From Acuticoccus sp039034015 (GTDB taxonomy: Bacteria > Pseudomonadota > Alphaproteobacteria > Rhizobiales > Amorphaceae): 64,000 bases of DNA. The notes under the pieces are model-generated. The model was not told where the DNA came from, did not search any database, and saw only the letters and a list, made by a program, of their open reading frames with translations. Shown piece by piece: positions 37,205 to 44,870 of the stretch. How positions within the stretch are numbered: the first letter of the stretch is position 1; each line of letters begins with the position of its first letter. The stretch spans positions 1-64,000 of the forward strand of contig JBCCBM010000008.1 of assembly GCA_039034015.1 (NCBI GenBank), in the 5' to 3' direction. Both the position numbers and the translations under genes were made by a program.

Positions 37205-38458
37205 TCACACCAAAAGACCGCCCACCACCTCATCATCCGTAATGTCGCGGTAGACAAAGCCGGCGGCATCCAGCCGGCTGAGCAAAAGGTCAAAATTCCC
37301 CCGGGTCGACGTTTCCACCCCCAGCAAGATTGAGCCAAAATTGCGCGCAGACTTCTTCAAATATTCAAACCGCGCAATATCATCGTCCGGCCCCAATAGA
37401 TCCAAAAACTCACGAAGCGCCCCTGGCCGCTGCGGCAAGCGAAGCACAAAATACTTCTTCAACCCCGCCGCACGCAGCGCCCGCTCCTTCACCTCAGGCA
37501 ATCGCTCAAAGTCAAAATTGCCCCCTGAGGTGACACACACCACCGTGCGCCCCGAAAGGCGCTCGGGCGGCAGCGAACGCAGCGCATCAATCTCCAACGC
37601 GCCCGCAGGCTCCAGAACAATCCCCTCAATATTCAGCATTTCAAGGATCGTTTCACAAAGCCGATCCTCCGGCACCAAAACCACTTGCGCCGGATGTCGA
37701 TCCTTCAAAATCTCAAAGTTGTGGGCGCCCATTTCGGCCACCGCCGCCCCATCCACAAAGGTGTCGATGGTTTTGAGCGCAACGCGCCGCCCCGCAATCA
37801 AGCTTTTCTGAAAGGACGGTGCCCCCGCAGGCTCCACAAACACAATCTCCGTCTGCGGCGCCCGCTCGGCAAACACTTGGACGACCCCGGCCGCCAGCCC
37901 GCCACCCCCGACGGGGAGCACCAAAACATCAGGCGGTGTCTCAAGATCATCAAGGATCTCAAGGCCCACCGACGCCTGCCCCTCAATGATATCAGGATGG
38001 TCAAAGGGCGGGACGATGGGCGCCCCTTTCTCGGCCGCAAACGCCTGCGCGGCGTGGTACGACTGATCAAACGTATCCCCGGTCAGCTGAACCGAAATCC
38101 GCCCACCGCCAAACATCTCCGTCTTCTGGATCTTTTGCTTGGGCGTCGTAATCGGCATAAACACCGTGCCCGAGAGCCCATAGTGGTGCACCACATACGC
38201 AAAACCCTGCGCATGATTGCCAGCCGAGGCACACACGAAATCTTCGAGCCCCGCGTCCACCGCCAACGCTTTGCGAAAAAAGTTCGCCGCCCCGCGCAAC
38301 TTATACGATCGGACGGGCGACAAATCTTCGCGCTTCAACAAAATATTGGCGCCATAGCGCTCCGACAGATGAAAGTTCTTCTGAAGCGGCGTCGGCGCCA
38401 TGAGCGGTCCGAGGGCAGCGGCGGCCGCCTCGGCGCGGGAGAGAAATGGGATCGTCAT
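37205..38458 (-). CDS. ilvA: Threonine ammonia-lyase (threonine dehydratase)
   Basis: The 417-residue enzyme converts threonine to 2-oxobutyrate, the first step of isoleucine synthesis. Lys53 in SYKLRGA binds PLP, SAGNHAQG contacts the cofactor, and PVGGGGLAAG is the glycine loop that holds the phosphate. The C-terminal 85 residues form one ACT-like regulatory domain (KYFVLRLPQRPGALREFLDLLG), the shorter type of biosynthetic enzyme. The start codon at 38458 lies back to back with the frame of the divergent YaiI gene. It is followed 64 bp later by the monooxygenase. Confidence 0.92.
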   Translation of the reverse strand: MTIPFLSRAEAAAAALGPLMAPTPLQKNFHLSERYGANILLKREDLSPVRSYKLRGAANFFRKALAVDAGLEDFVCASAGNHAQGFAYVVHHYGLSGTVFMPITTPKQKIQKTEMFGGGRISVQLTGDTFDQSYHAAQAFAAEKGAPIVPPFDHPDIIEGQASVGLEILDDLETPPDVLVLPVGGGGLAAGVVQVFAERAPQTEIVFVEPAGAPSFQKSLIAGRRVALKTIDTFVDGAAVAEMGAHNFEILKDRHPAQVVLVPEDRLCETILEMLNIEGIVLEPAGALEIDALRSLPPERLSGRTVVCVTSGGNFDFERLPEVKERALRAAGLKKYFVLRLPQRPGALREFLDLLGPDDDIARFEYLKKSARNFGSILLGVETSTRGNFDLLLSRLDAAGFVYRDITDDEVVGGLLV

Positions 38459-38501
38459 GCCCCCCGTGTTATCGGACCCGTCGGCGAAAGTGGAGAGCGC
38501 T

Positions 38502-38954
38502 TTGATCTATGTTGATGCCGACGCCTGCCCCGTGAAGGAGGAGACCGTGCGCGTTGCCACCCGCCACGGGACGCCCGTCGTCATGGTCGCCAACGGCGGC
38601 ATCCGCCCCCCGCGGGAGCCCAACGTCACCCTCGCCATCGTCCCCAAAGAGCCGGACGCGGCCGACCAATATATTGAAGCGCGCATCGGCCCCGGCGACA
38701 TCTGCATCACCCAAGACATTCTCCTCGGCGCCAAATGCCTCGACCAGGGCGCCCTCGCCGTCCGCCCGGACGGGGAAGAGTTCACCCCCGCCAACATCGG
38801 CACCCAACTTGGCATGAAAGAGCTGATGGCCGACCTTCGCGCCGCCGACCCCTTGCGCCCCGGCAGTGGCAAATCCTTCGGCCCCAAAGACCGCGCCCGC
38901 TTCCTCCAAACCCTTGACCGCCTCATCCGAGCCGCAAAACGCACCGCATCATGA
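38502..38954 (+). CDS. YaiI/YqxD family protein (DUF188)
   Basis: The conserved N-terminus IYVDADACPVKEE marks the DUF188 family, which has a PIN-like acidic core; further conserved parts are DICITQDILLGAKCL and FTPANIGTQLGMKEL. The biochemical role of the family is not established. I favour the TTG start at 38502, preceded by GGAG six bases upstream, which gives 150 residues, the usual length. An ATG at 38457 would overlap the ilvA start codon on the other strand. The next gene overlaps by four bases. Confidence 0.8.
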   Translation: MIYVDADACPVKEETVRVATRHGTPVVMVANGGIRPPREPNVTLAIVPKEPDAADQYIEARIGPGDICITQDILLGAKCLDQGALAVRPDGEEFTPANIGTQLGMKELMADLRAADPLRPGSGKSFGPKDRARFLQTLDRLIRAAKRTAS

Positions 38955-39187
38955 AAAAGCTCCCCGCCCGCGCCGCGCCCATCCTGTTCGGCGCGCTCCT
39001 CTCAGGCCTCATGTCGCTCATCGTCTCCGGCATTGCGACCCTGCGCGCCGTCGGCCCCACGCCCGACTATCCGGCGCTCTGGCTCCAGGCCTGGCTCGCC
39101 TCCTGGGCAATCGCATTCCCGTCAGTGCTCGTGGTGGCGCCCCTCGTGCGCCGTCTTGTCGCCCGCGTCACAAAACCCCCGGCTTAA
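38951..39187 (+). CDS. Small membrane protein, DUF2798 family
   Basis: A 78-residue protein with two membrane segments (about 10-32 and 46-68) joined by a short loop, the whole pattern of DUF2798 proteins. The N-terminal MKKLPAR gives a positive-inside start. The start overlaps the YaiI stop by four bases (ATGA) and its stop overlaps the end of the convergent monooxygenase gene. Function unknown. Confidence 0.8.
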   Translation: MKKLPARAAPILFGALLSGLMSLIVSGIATLRAVGPTPDYPALWLQAWLASWAIAFPSVLVVAPLVRRLVARVTKPPA

Positions 39188-40668
39188 ACGGCCTCATACT
39201 GCGGCGCGCTTGCCAAGAAGCGGCCATACGCCTCAGCATTCGGCGGCAAAAGGTTCTCGCCAATGGGCCCCCGCCGGCGCCTGGTCGCCCCCATATCGGC
39301 AAGCAACTCATCAAAATGCTTGAAGTGATAGGGCGCCACACAAAGCCCCCCATAAACACCGGCCGAGGGCTGCTCCACCCGGCGAAAGTGCAGCATTGCC
39401 GCAATGCTCTCGTTCATCGCCGCAGCGCTCGGCTGTTCGGCCAACATCCCGTCGGCGTATCGCACCAGCCAGTTGGCCGCCATCTCCGCCGAAAGCACCG
39501 TGCAGAACGACGAATTGAACCCCACAAACCCCATGTCCGGCAAATCAGGGTTCGCAATCAGCCGGTGAAGGCGATACTGCCCGTCCCCCTCCACAAGCGC
39601 CTTTTGCGCCCAATCGGGCAAAAACGGCACGCCAAGCCGCCACCCCGTTGCCAAAACGGCAAGGTCACACGCCACCCGCGCCCCGTTCGACAGGACCACC
39701 GCGCCCGGCTCATAGCGCTCAAACGTCCCCTGCACGGCCTTGATGCGCCCATCGGCCACCATGTCGTGAAACCCAGGCGTTGCGATGGGGACCGAGCAGT
39801 TCACCCCCTGCTCAATGGGAATTTTCGGCTTCAGCCCCGTCTTCTTCAGCTTCAACTGCGCGGTGAGCAGCGCCTCCACCGCCCGCCAATTTGCCCACAC
39901 AAACGGCTTTGCGATTGTGTGCGCAAGCTTTGCACCCCGCGACAAGCGCCAGCTCGGGAACATCCGCTCCTGCGCGCGGATCAAAAGCACCCGCTTGAAA
40001 TTGATCAACCCGCCCAAAAAGTATGGGATGCGCCAGACTGAGCGCAAATACACAATCGTGACAGATTTCGCCCCATTCTGGACCGCGTTCACCGCAACAT
40101 CCGTCGCCGATTTGGAAAACCCCAAAACGACAACATCCTTCCCCGCCGCCGCCGACGTGTCGGTGTATTCGCTGGAGTGCAACACGGCGCCCCCCGCGGC
40201 CTCAAACCCCTCAAGGCCCGGGTGAACGGGCTTGTTCTTCTCGCTAAACTGCCCTGTCGCCACCGCCACAAAGTCAAACGAGGCCTCCCGGCCGTCGCCG
40301 AACGCGAGCCGCCATCCGCCCTCTTCCCGCGCCATGGCGGTGACGGGCGCATTGTACGAAATCTTCTGCGTCAGCCCGTTGTCCTGCGCATAGGCCGTCA
40401 AATACTGAAAGACCTGCGGCCCCTTTGGCCACTCTGGAAAGTCATCAGGCATCGCCTTGGTGGTGTAACGATAAAGATCTTTCGGGCTTTGCGTGCGCAC
40501 ATCAGCGTAGGAGCGGGACGGCTCCCACACCCCGCCCAGCGCATGGCTCCGCTCAAAGATCGAAACATCATGCCCGTGGCGGGAGAACACGGCCCCGGCG
40601 GCCAGCCCACTCACCCCCGCCCCAATCACCGCAACCGTTTTCTTTTGAGGTGTCCGCCGGTCCAGCAT
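39184..40668 (-). CDS. Flavin-containing monooxygenase
   Basis: The 494-residue protein begins with an FAD Rossmann motif (VIGAGVSGLAAG, GAGVSG at 16-21) and ERSHALGGVW, the second FAD contact typical of FMOs. VAVATGQFSEKN and VVVLGFSKSATDVA (NADPH site) follow, then VLATGWRLG. It differs clearly from the NTF2-fused enzyme at 35353. It should oxygenate a nucleophilic N, S or ketone group; the substrate is unknown. The nearest minus-strand gene upstream is a cupin 12 bp away, so both are likely one transcript. Confidence 0.88.
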   Translation of the reverse strand: MLDRRTPQKKTVAVIGAGVSGLAAGAVFSRHGHDVSIFERSHALGGVWEPSRSYADVRTQSPKDLYRYTTKAMPDDFPEWPKGPQVFQYLTAYAQDNGLTQKISYNAPVTAMAREEGGWRLAFGDGREASFDFVAVATGQFSEKNKPVHPGLEGFEAAGGAVLHSSEYTDTSAAAGKDVVVLGFSKSATDVAVNAVQNGAKSVTIVYLRSVWRIPYFLGGLINFKRVLLIRAQERMFPSWRLSRGAKLAHTIAKPFVWANWRAVEALLTAQLKLKKTGLKPKIPIEQGVNCSVPIATPGFHDMVADGRIKAVQGTFERYEPGAVVLSNGARVACDLAVLATGWRLGVPFLPDWAQKALVEGDGQYRLHRLIANPDLPDMGFVGFNSSFCTVLSAEMAANWLVRYADGMLAEQPSAAAMNESIAAMLHFRRVEQPSAGVYGGLCVAPYHFKHFDELLADMGATRRRRGPIGENLLPPNAEAYGRFLASAPQYEAV

Positions 40669-40680
40669 CTTTAAGAGCTC

Positions 40681-41127
40681 CTACTCGTTCGCCTCAGGCG
40701 GCAAGAATTCCACCTCATGCTCGGCCGAAATCTTCACCACCTCTTCCGGATCCGCCTTGTTGTGGATCGCCGCAAAAAGCTCTGGCAACTTTCGGGCGGG
40801 GGACACCCAAAACAGCGCCTTCGCCGGCGCGTCCGACTTGTTAAAATACCCGTGGGGAATGCCCATCGGCATCCGCACAAGGTCGCCGGCCTTCGCCTGC
40901 GACCAAACCCCATCAAGCTTTAGATCAAGCACCCCCTCCTGCACCAAGATGAACTCATCTTGGCTAGGGTGAATGTGCACCGGCACAAACTGCCCGGGCG
41001 CAGAGTTGGTCTCAAACGCAAAGGTCGACCCGCAGATCGCCTTCGGAAAATACGTCTGGCCCAAAATATTCCAGACCACACCGTCAAACCCGGTGCCACC
41101 CTCGGTGATGCCTTTGGATAGATCCAT
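40681..41127 (-). CDS. Cupin-domain protein
   Basis: 148 residues with one cupin barrel: PVHIHPSQDEFILVQEGVLDLKL is motif 1 (two His and a Glu) and MPMGIPHGYFN is motif 2 with its His, so the metal site appears complete. GGAGGG five bases before ATG 41127 fixes the start; the longer frame to 41319 overlaps the divergent dehydratase gene. It is probably co-transcribed with the flavin monooxygenase downstream and may bind or convert the same small molecule. Confidence 0.85.
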   Translation of the reverse strand: MDLSKGITEGGTGFDGVVWNILGQTYFPKAICGSTFAFETNSAPGQFVPVHIHPSQDEFILVQEGVLDLKLDGVWSQAKAGDLVRMPMGIPHGYFNKSDAPAKALFWVSPARKLPELFAAIHNKADPEEVVKISAEHEVEFLPPEANE

Positions 41128-41218
41128 GCCGCCCTCCACGCGTTTGATGAAACGTGCGTTAAAACGGCCGCCGCTGACAAGCCTTGCCGCCCGCCGACCC
41201 ATCGTCCAAAACCGCGAC

Positions 41219-42139
41219 ATGGACCACGTCACCCCAGAAAAAATCGAAGCCGCCGCCACCACCATCGCCGGCCACGTGCGCAAAACGCCAACATTCACGC
41301 TGGATGGCCCCCACCCCATCGCGTTGAAGCTTGAACACCTTCAGCGCACCGGCTCCTTCAAAGCCCGCGGTGCCTTCAACACGTTGATGACCATCCCCGT
41401 CAGCCCCGCCGGCGTCACCGCCGCATCCGGCGGCAACCACGGGGTCGCCGTCGCAACCGCTGCCGCAGCGCTCGGCCACACCGCCACCATCTTCGTCCCC
41501 GAGATCGTCAACCCCGCAAAACTTGCCGCCATCAAAGCCACCGGCGCCACCGTCCACATCACCGGCGCGCGCTATTCCGACGCCTATGACGCACTCCGCC
41601 AACACGTCGACCAAACGGGCGCTGCCGTTATAGAGGCCTACGACCATCCCAAAACCATCGCCGGCCAAGGCACCGTCGCCCTCGAGTGGGAGCGCCAGAG
41701 CGACGCGCTCGACACCGTCTTCATCGCGGTCGGCGGCGGCGGGCTCATCGCGGGGGTCGCCGCCTGGTTTGCCGGCCGCACCCGCGTCATCGGCGTGGAG
41801 CCAGAAACCTCCTGCTGCCTCGCCGCCGCCCTCGACGCTGGCGAGCCGGTCGATGTGGACGTCTCCGGCGTTGCGGCCGACAGCCTCGGCGCCCGGCGCA
41901 TCGGCGCTGCCCCTTTCGCCATCGCGCAACAACACGTCGAACGCGTCATAAGAGTCCCCGACGAGGCCATCCAAGCCGCACAAAAAGACCTGTGGCACCG
42001 CGCCCGCATTGTGGCCGAGCCCGGCGGCGCCGCGGCCTACGCCGCCCTCCTCTCCGGCCGCTATCAGCCGGCCGAGGCCGAGCGCGTCGGCGTCCTCATT
42101 TGCGGGGCCAACACACAAACCGCCCCATGGACGCTCTGA
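41219..42139 (+). CDS. PLP-dependent threonine/serine dehydratase family protein
   Basis: A 306-residue fold-type II PLP enzyme without a regulatory domain. Lys48 in GSFKARGA binds PLP, ASGGNHG contacts it, and VGGGGLIAG is the phosphate loop. The shortness and lack of an ACT domain separate it from ilvA at 37205 and point to a catabolic threonine/serine dehydratase or a serine racemase-like enzyme. ATG 41219 gives the normal N-terminus; 92 bp separate it from the divergent cupin. Its last 13 bases overlap nth. Confidence 0.88.
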   Translation: MDHVTPEKIEAAATTIAGHVRKTPTFTLDGPHPIALKLEHLQRTGSFKARGAFNTLMTIPVSPAGVTAASGGNHGVAVATAAAALGHTATIFVPEIVNPAKLAAIKATGATVHITGARYSDAYDALRQHVDQTGAAVIEAYDHPKTIAGQGTVALEWERQSDALDTVFIAVGGGGLIAGVAAWFAGRTRVIGVEPETSCCLAAALDAGEPVDVDVSGVAADSLGARRIGAAPFAIAQQHVERVIRVPDEAIQAAQKDLWHRARIVAEPGGAAAYAALLSGRYQPAEAERVGVLICGANTQTAPWTL

Positions 42140-42795
42140 CCCTCACCGACCGCGAGGTGGAGACCCTCTTCCGCCGCCTTGCCGAAAAATACCCAAGGCC
42201 GGACCGCAGCGGCGAAAGCGCAAAGCTCCAGAAGAACCCGTTCCGCTCGCTCGTCTCCTGTCTCCTCTCCGCCCAAAGCCTCAACTCCAACACCGCCAAG
42301 GCCACCACCGCCCTCTTCAAGCTTGCCCGCACCCCCAAAACGATGCTCGCCCTCCCCGACGAGGCCATCATCGCCGCCATCAAACCCGCCGGCCTTTACA
42401 ACAACAAAGCGCGCAACCTCCGGCGCCTGTGCACCGCACTGGTGGACGAGCATGGCAGCACCGTCCCCCGCACCCGCGAGGGCCTGATGGCGCTCCCCGG
42501 CATTGGCCGAAAGTGCGCCGACATTGTGCTCCAATTTGCGTATGGCGCGCCCGTCTGCGCGGTCGACACCCACGTCCACCGCGCCGCCAATCGTCTGGGC
42601 CTCGCGCGCGGCAAAACCGAAGCCAAAACCGCCGAAGCGCTGGAGCCGCGCATCCCCGATTGGGCCGGCCACCACGCCCACGTCTGGCTCGTCACCTTTG
42701 GCAAGCGCGTGTGCACCAGCCGCGCCCCAAAGTGCGAAACCTGCACGATGAGCGACCTTTGCATCGCCCTCAAAGCGGCAGACCACACCCCTTAA
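42127..42795 (+). CDS. nth: Endonuclease III
   Basis: The 222-residue DNA glycosylase/AP lyase removes oxidised pyrimidines. The helix-hairpin-helix is LPGIGRKCADIV with catalytic Lys129, and Asp147 lies in VDTHVHR. The iron-sulphur loop is complete: Cys196, 203, 206 and 212 (C-X6-C-X2-C-X5-C). ATG 42127 lies 13 bases inside the end of the dehydratase gene, so the two are co-translated. The 3' end overlaps the convergent YkuD-type gene by 26 bp. Confidence 0.95.
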   Translation: MDALTLTDREVETLFRRLAEKYPRPDRSGESAKLQKNPFRSLVSCLLSAQSLNSNTAKATTALFKLARTPKTMLALPDEAIIAAIKPAGLYNNKARNLRRLCTALVDEHGSTVPRTREGLMALPGIGRKCADIVLQFAYGAPVCAVDTHVHRAANRLGLARGKTEAKTAEALEPRIPDWAGHHAHVWLVTFGKRVCTSRAPKCETCTMSDLCIALKAADHTP

Positions 42796-43522
42796 GCCGG
42801 TGGTGCGCCCCTTCCGGCAAAATCGCGATGGCCGAGGGCACCCCCGCCGTTGCCGCCTGCAGCGCCCGCAGCGGCCCCTCAGCCATCGCAACGCACCCCA
42901 CCGTCGGCCGCCCCGGCGCCCGCCACACATGGAGGAAAATGCACGAGCCGCCCCGCGCCGCCCGCCCCGTCGGGTGGTCCACAAAAAGCCCGGCGCGATA
43001 AAGCCGGGTCGACTTCATCCGCTCAAACGAGCGCGCGTCCGCCTCCTGCGCCGCCTTCCAGGGCACGATGGCATTATAAAGCGCATTCTTCGGATCATCG
43101 ACGCACACAAGGTCGTCCGCCCGCACATCGCGATACCCCGGAAGGTCCGACGGCCCGATCCCAAACGCCCCCGACAATCGAAACACCCCGGCGGGCGTGC
43201 GCTTGTCCCCCTCCCGCTTGATGGCCGACGGCTTCGCCCCGTTGGCCGGCTGATCAAACGCCCAGCCAAGCCCCCGCCGCCCGAGCGTCACGGGCGTCGC
43301 CCGCCCCGCCGTCCACCCGGCATCCTCCCGTGAAAAAAGCCGCAACGTTGCCGTGGGGCTTGCCATGGTCGGCGCGCTCACGAGCACAAAGCGGCGCGCC
43401 GCCGCAATGGGCGCTGGGCACGCGAGCGCCGGAACGTCTGGCTTTTCGCGCGGAACCTCCGCCGCGCCCGCCGCACCGCCCATCACAAAAAGCGCGGCGC
43501 ACACGGCAACCCACCGCGCCAT
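42770..43522 (-). CDS. Secreted L,D-transpeptidase-like (YkuD) protein
   Basis: 250 residues from ATG 43522. A signal peptide (MARWVAVCAALFVMGGAAGA) is followed by a Pro-rich stretch and a domain with VTLGRRGLGWAF, KREGDKRTPAGVFRL and the catalytic-site pattern His198 in FLHVWRAPGRPTVGC with Cys210. This is the family branch of YkuD proteins that also contains DUF-type L,D-transpeptidase catalytic proteins of the YafK/YkuD superfamily. It should act in the periplasm on peptidoglycan. Its start overlaps the stop of the upstream SH3 protein (TGATG), so they are co-expressed. Confidence 0.82.
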   Translation of the reverse strand: MARWVAVCAALFVMGGAAGAAEVPREKPDVPALACPAPIAAARRFVLVSAPTMASPTATLRLFSREDAGWTAGRATPVTLGRRGLGWAFDQPANGAKPSAIKREGDKRTPAGVFRLSGAFGIGPSDLPGYRDVRADDLVCVDDPKNALYNAIVPWKAAQEADARSFERMKSTRLYRAGLFVDHPTGRAARGGSCIFLHVWRAPGRPTVGCVAMAEGPLRALQAATAGVPSAIAILPEGAHHRLKGCGLPL

Positions 43523-44733
43523 CAGCACGCAATCCAGCGCGAACGCTGCCAGGAGACCCAGCCCACCATCCCCCGCTCCGTCTGAACACGGTGCCAATGG
43601 CCGCTGCGCTCGCCCAGCATCGCAATGGGCGTCCCAGAGCGAAGCCGCGCCAGCCGCCGCCCCGAGCGCGACGAGGGCTCTGTGCGCAGCGCCAACCAAT
43701 CGTCCGGCGGGCGCACATCATCCACATAACACACCGGCGCGCGCACCGGCGGCTGCGGCGCAGGCTCAGGGTCCGGCAGGCTGGGCCGTTGGGAGGAAAG
43801 GGCAATCGCGGTCGCCGCCTGCGGGCACGTGGGGTTTTGCGCCGCAAACGCGCGATAGCCCGCCCCATCCCCCGGGCGGATCGCAGCAAAGCGGCTCTGA
43901 CACAGGGCGGCCGCCCGGTCCCGCTCCTCCGCATCACGCAACAGGCCCTCCAGCTGCCGCGCGCTCGCCACCTCCTGGCAGTTCGGGTTTTGGCGGATGA
44001 AGGCACCAAGCGCGCTCGACGAGCGCTGCGCCGCGGCCGCATTATAGGCTGTCTGGCAGGCCTGGCGCGCGGCATCCTGCGCCTGCCGGTCAAGCCCGGC
44101 CAAAAGCGCATCCACCTCTCCCGCCTCAGGGCAATGGCCCATGTCCTCTTTAAAGAACTGGAGGGCCTGCTTGCCCCGGCCCCGGGCGGATTGAAAGAGC
44201 CGCGCGCACAGCGGATCCACGCTCTGGCGCCGCGGAATGTCGATGAAGACCGACGGCGTGCAGGTGTTCTCCACATTGTCCAGCGAGGCGTTGGACCAAA
44301 ACACCACCCGGGCCGACACCGCGCGGGGCGACACACGGTAGGCCTGCACAAGCAGCGTGATGTCCGCGTCCTGCGCCCGGGCGAGCAGCGTCTTGATCTC
44401 GGCCACCCGCGCGGGGCTCATGTCGGGCGAGCGGCCGGCAATCAGGCCAAACGTGTCCGCCTGGGTGACGCGCATATTGATGCGCCGGCGCGACAACGCC
44501 TCCCCAATGCGCCCCAGCGTCTCAAACTGGGTGATCGGGTCCATGTCGACCCCTTCCAGCCGCAGGCCCAGCACATGGACCCGCTCCGGCGTGCGCCCGC
44601 CAAAACACCCCGTTTCGGCCCGCAGCGCCAAAAGGTCGGCCACCAGCCGATCTTCCCACCCGCGCCCGTCCTGGGCCGCGGCCGGCCGCGCCACAAGCAT
44701 CGCCAACACAATCACGAGGGCAAGGCGAAACAT
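43522..44733 (-). CDS. Periplasmic protein with C-terminal SH3-like domain, unknown function
   Basis: A 403-residue protein with a signal peptide (MFRLALVIVLAMLVARPAAAQ). Residues 25-180 form an unassigned domain (VHVLGLRLEGVD, DADITLLVQAYRVS, SVFIDIPRR), perhaps like the outer-membrane or TolB-related assembly domains of other envelope proteins. Residues 180-320 have regularly spaced Cys and Ala-rich helices (CQTAYNAAAA, CQSRFAAI). The last 65 residues resemble a bacterial SH3 domain (WLALRTEPSSRSGRRLARLRSGTP shortened: RTEPSSRSG, GHWHRVQTERGMVGWV). Together with the overlapping YkuD gene it suggests a wall-associated role; I do not recognise the full-length family. Confidence 0.7.
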   Translation of the reverse strand: MFRLALVIVLAMLVARPAAAQDGRGWEDRLVADLLALRAETGCFGGRTPERVHVLGLRLEGVDMDPITQFETLGRIGEALSRRRINMRVTQADTFGLIAGRSPDMSPARVAEIKTLLARAQDADITLLVQAYRVSPRAVSARVVFWSNASLDNVENTCTPSVFIDIPRRQSVDPLCARLFQSARGRGKQALQFFKEDMGHCPEAGEVDALLAGLDRQAQDAARQACQTAYNAAAAQRSSSALGAFIRQNPNCQEVASARQLEGLLRDAEERDRAAALCQSRFAAIRPGDGAGYRAFAAQNPTCPQAATAIALSSQRPSLPDPEPAPQPPVRAPVCYVDDVRPPDDWLALRTEPSSRSGRRLARLRSGTPIAMLGERSGHWHRVQTERGMVGWVSWQRSRWIAC

Positions 44734-44817
44734 TCGACCTCCTGGGGCACTCGACGCCTGACAGAGGCGTGGCGAGACATCCTAGAAAAGCGCGAACGAC
44801 AAAACCCTTCAACGACG

Positions 44818-44849
44818 AAAAAGGCCGCCGGGCGCACCGACGGCCTTTT
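44818..44849 (-). terminator. Terminator of the smaller RTX gene
   Basis: AAAAGGCCG (44819-44827) and CGGCCTTTT (44841-44849) form a nine-base stem. On the minus strand it is followed by TTTTT, 22 bases after the RTX stop. Confidence 0.8.
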
Positions 44850-44870
44850 CACGACAAGATGGCGGCAGCC

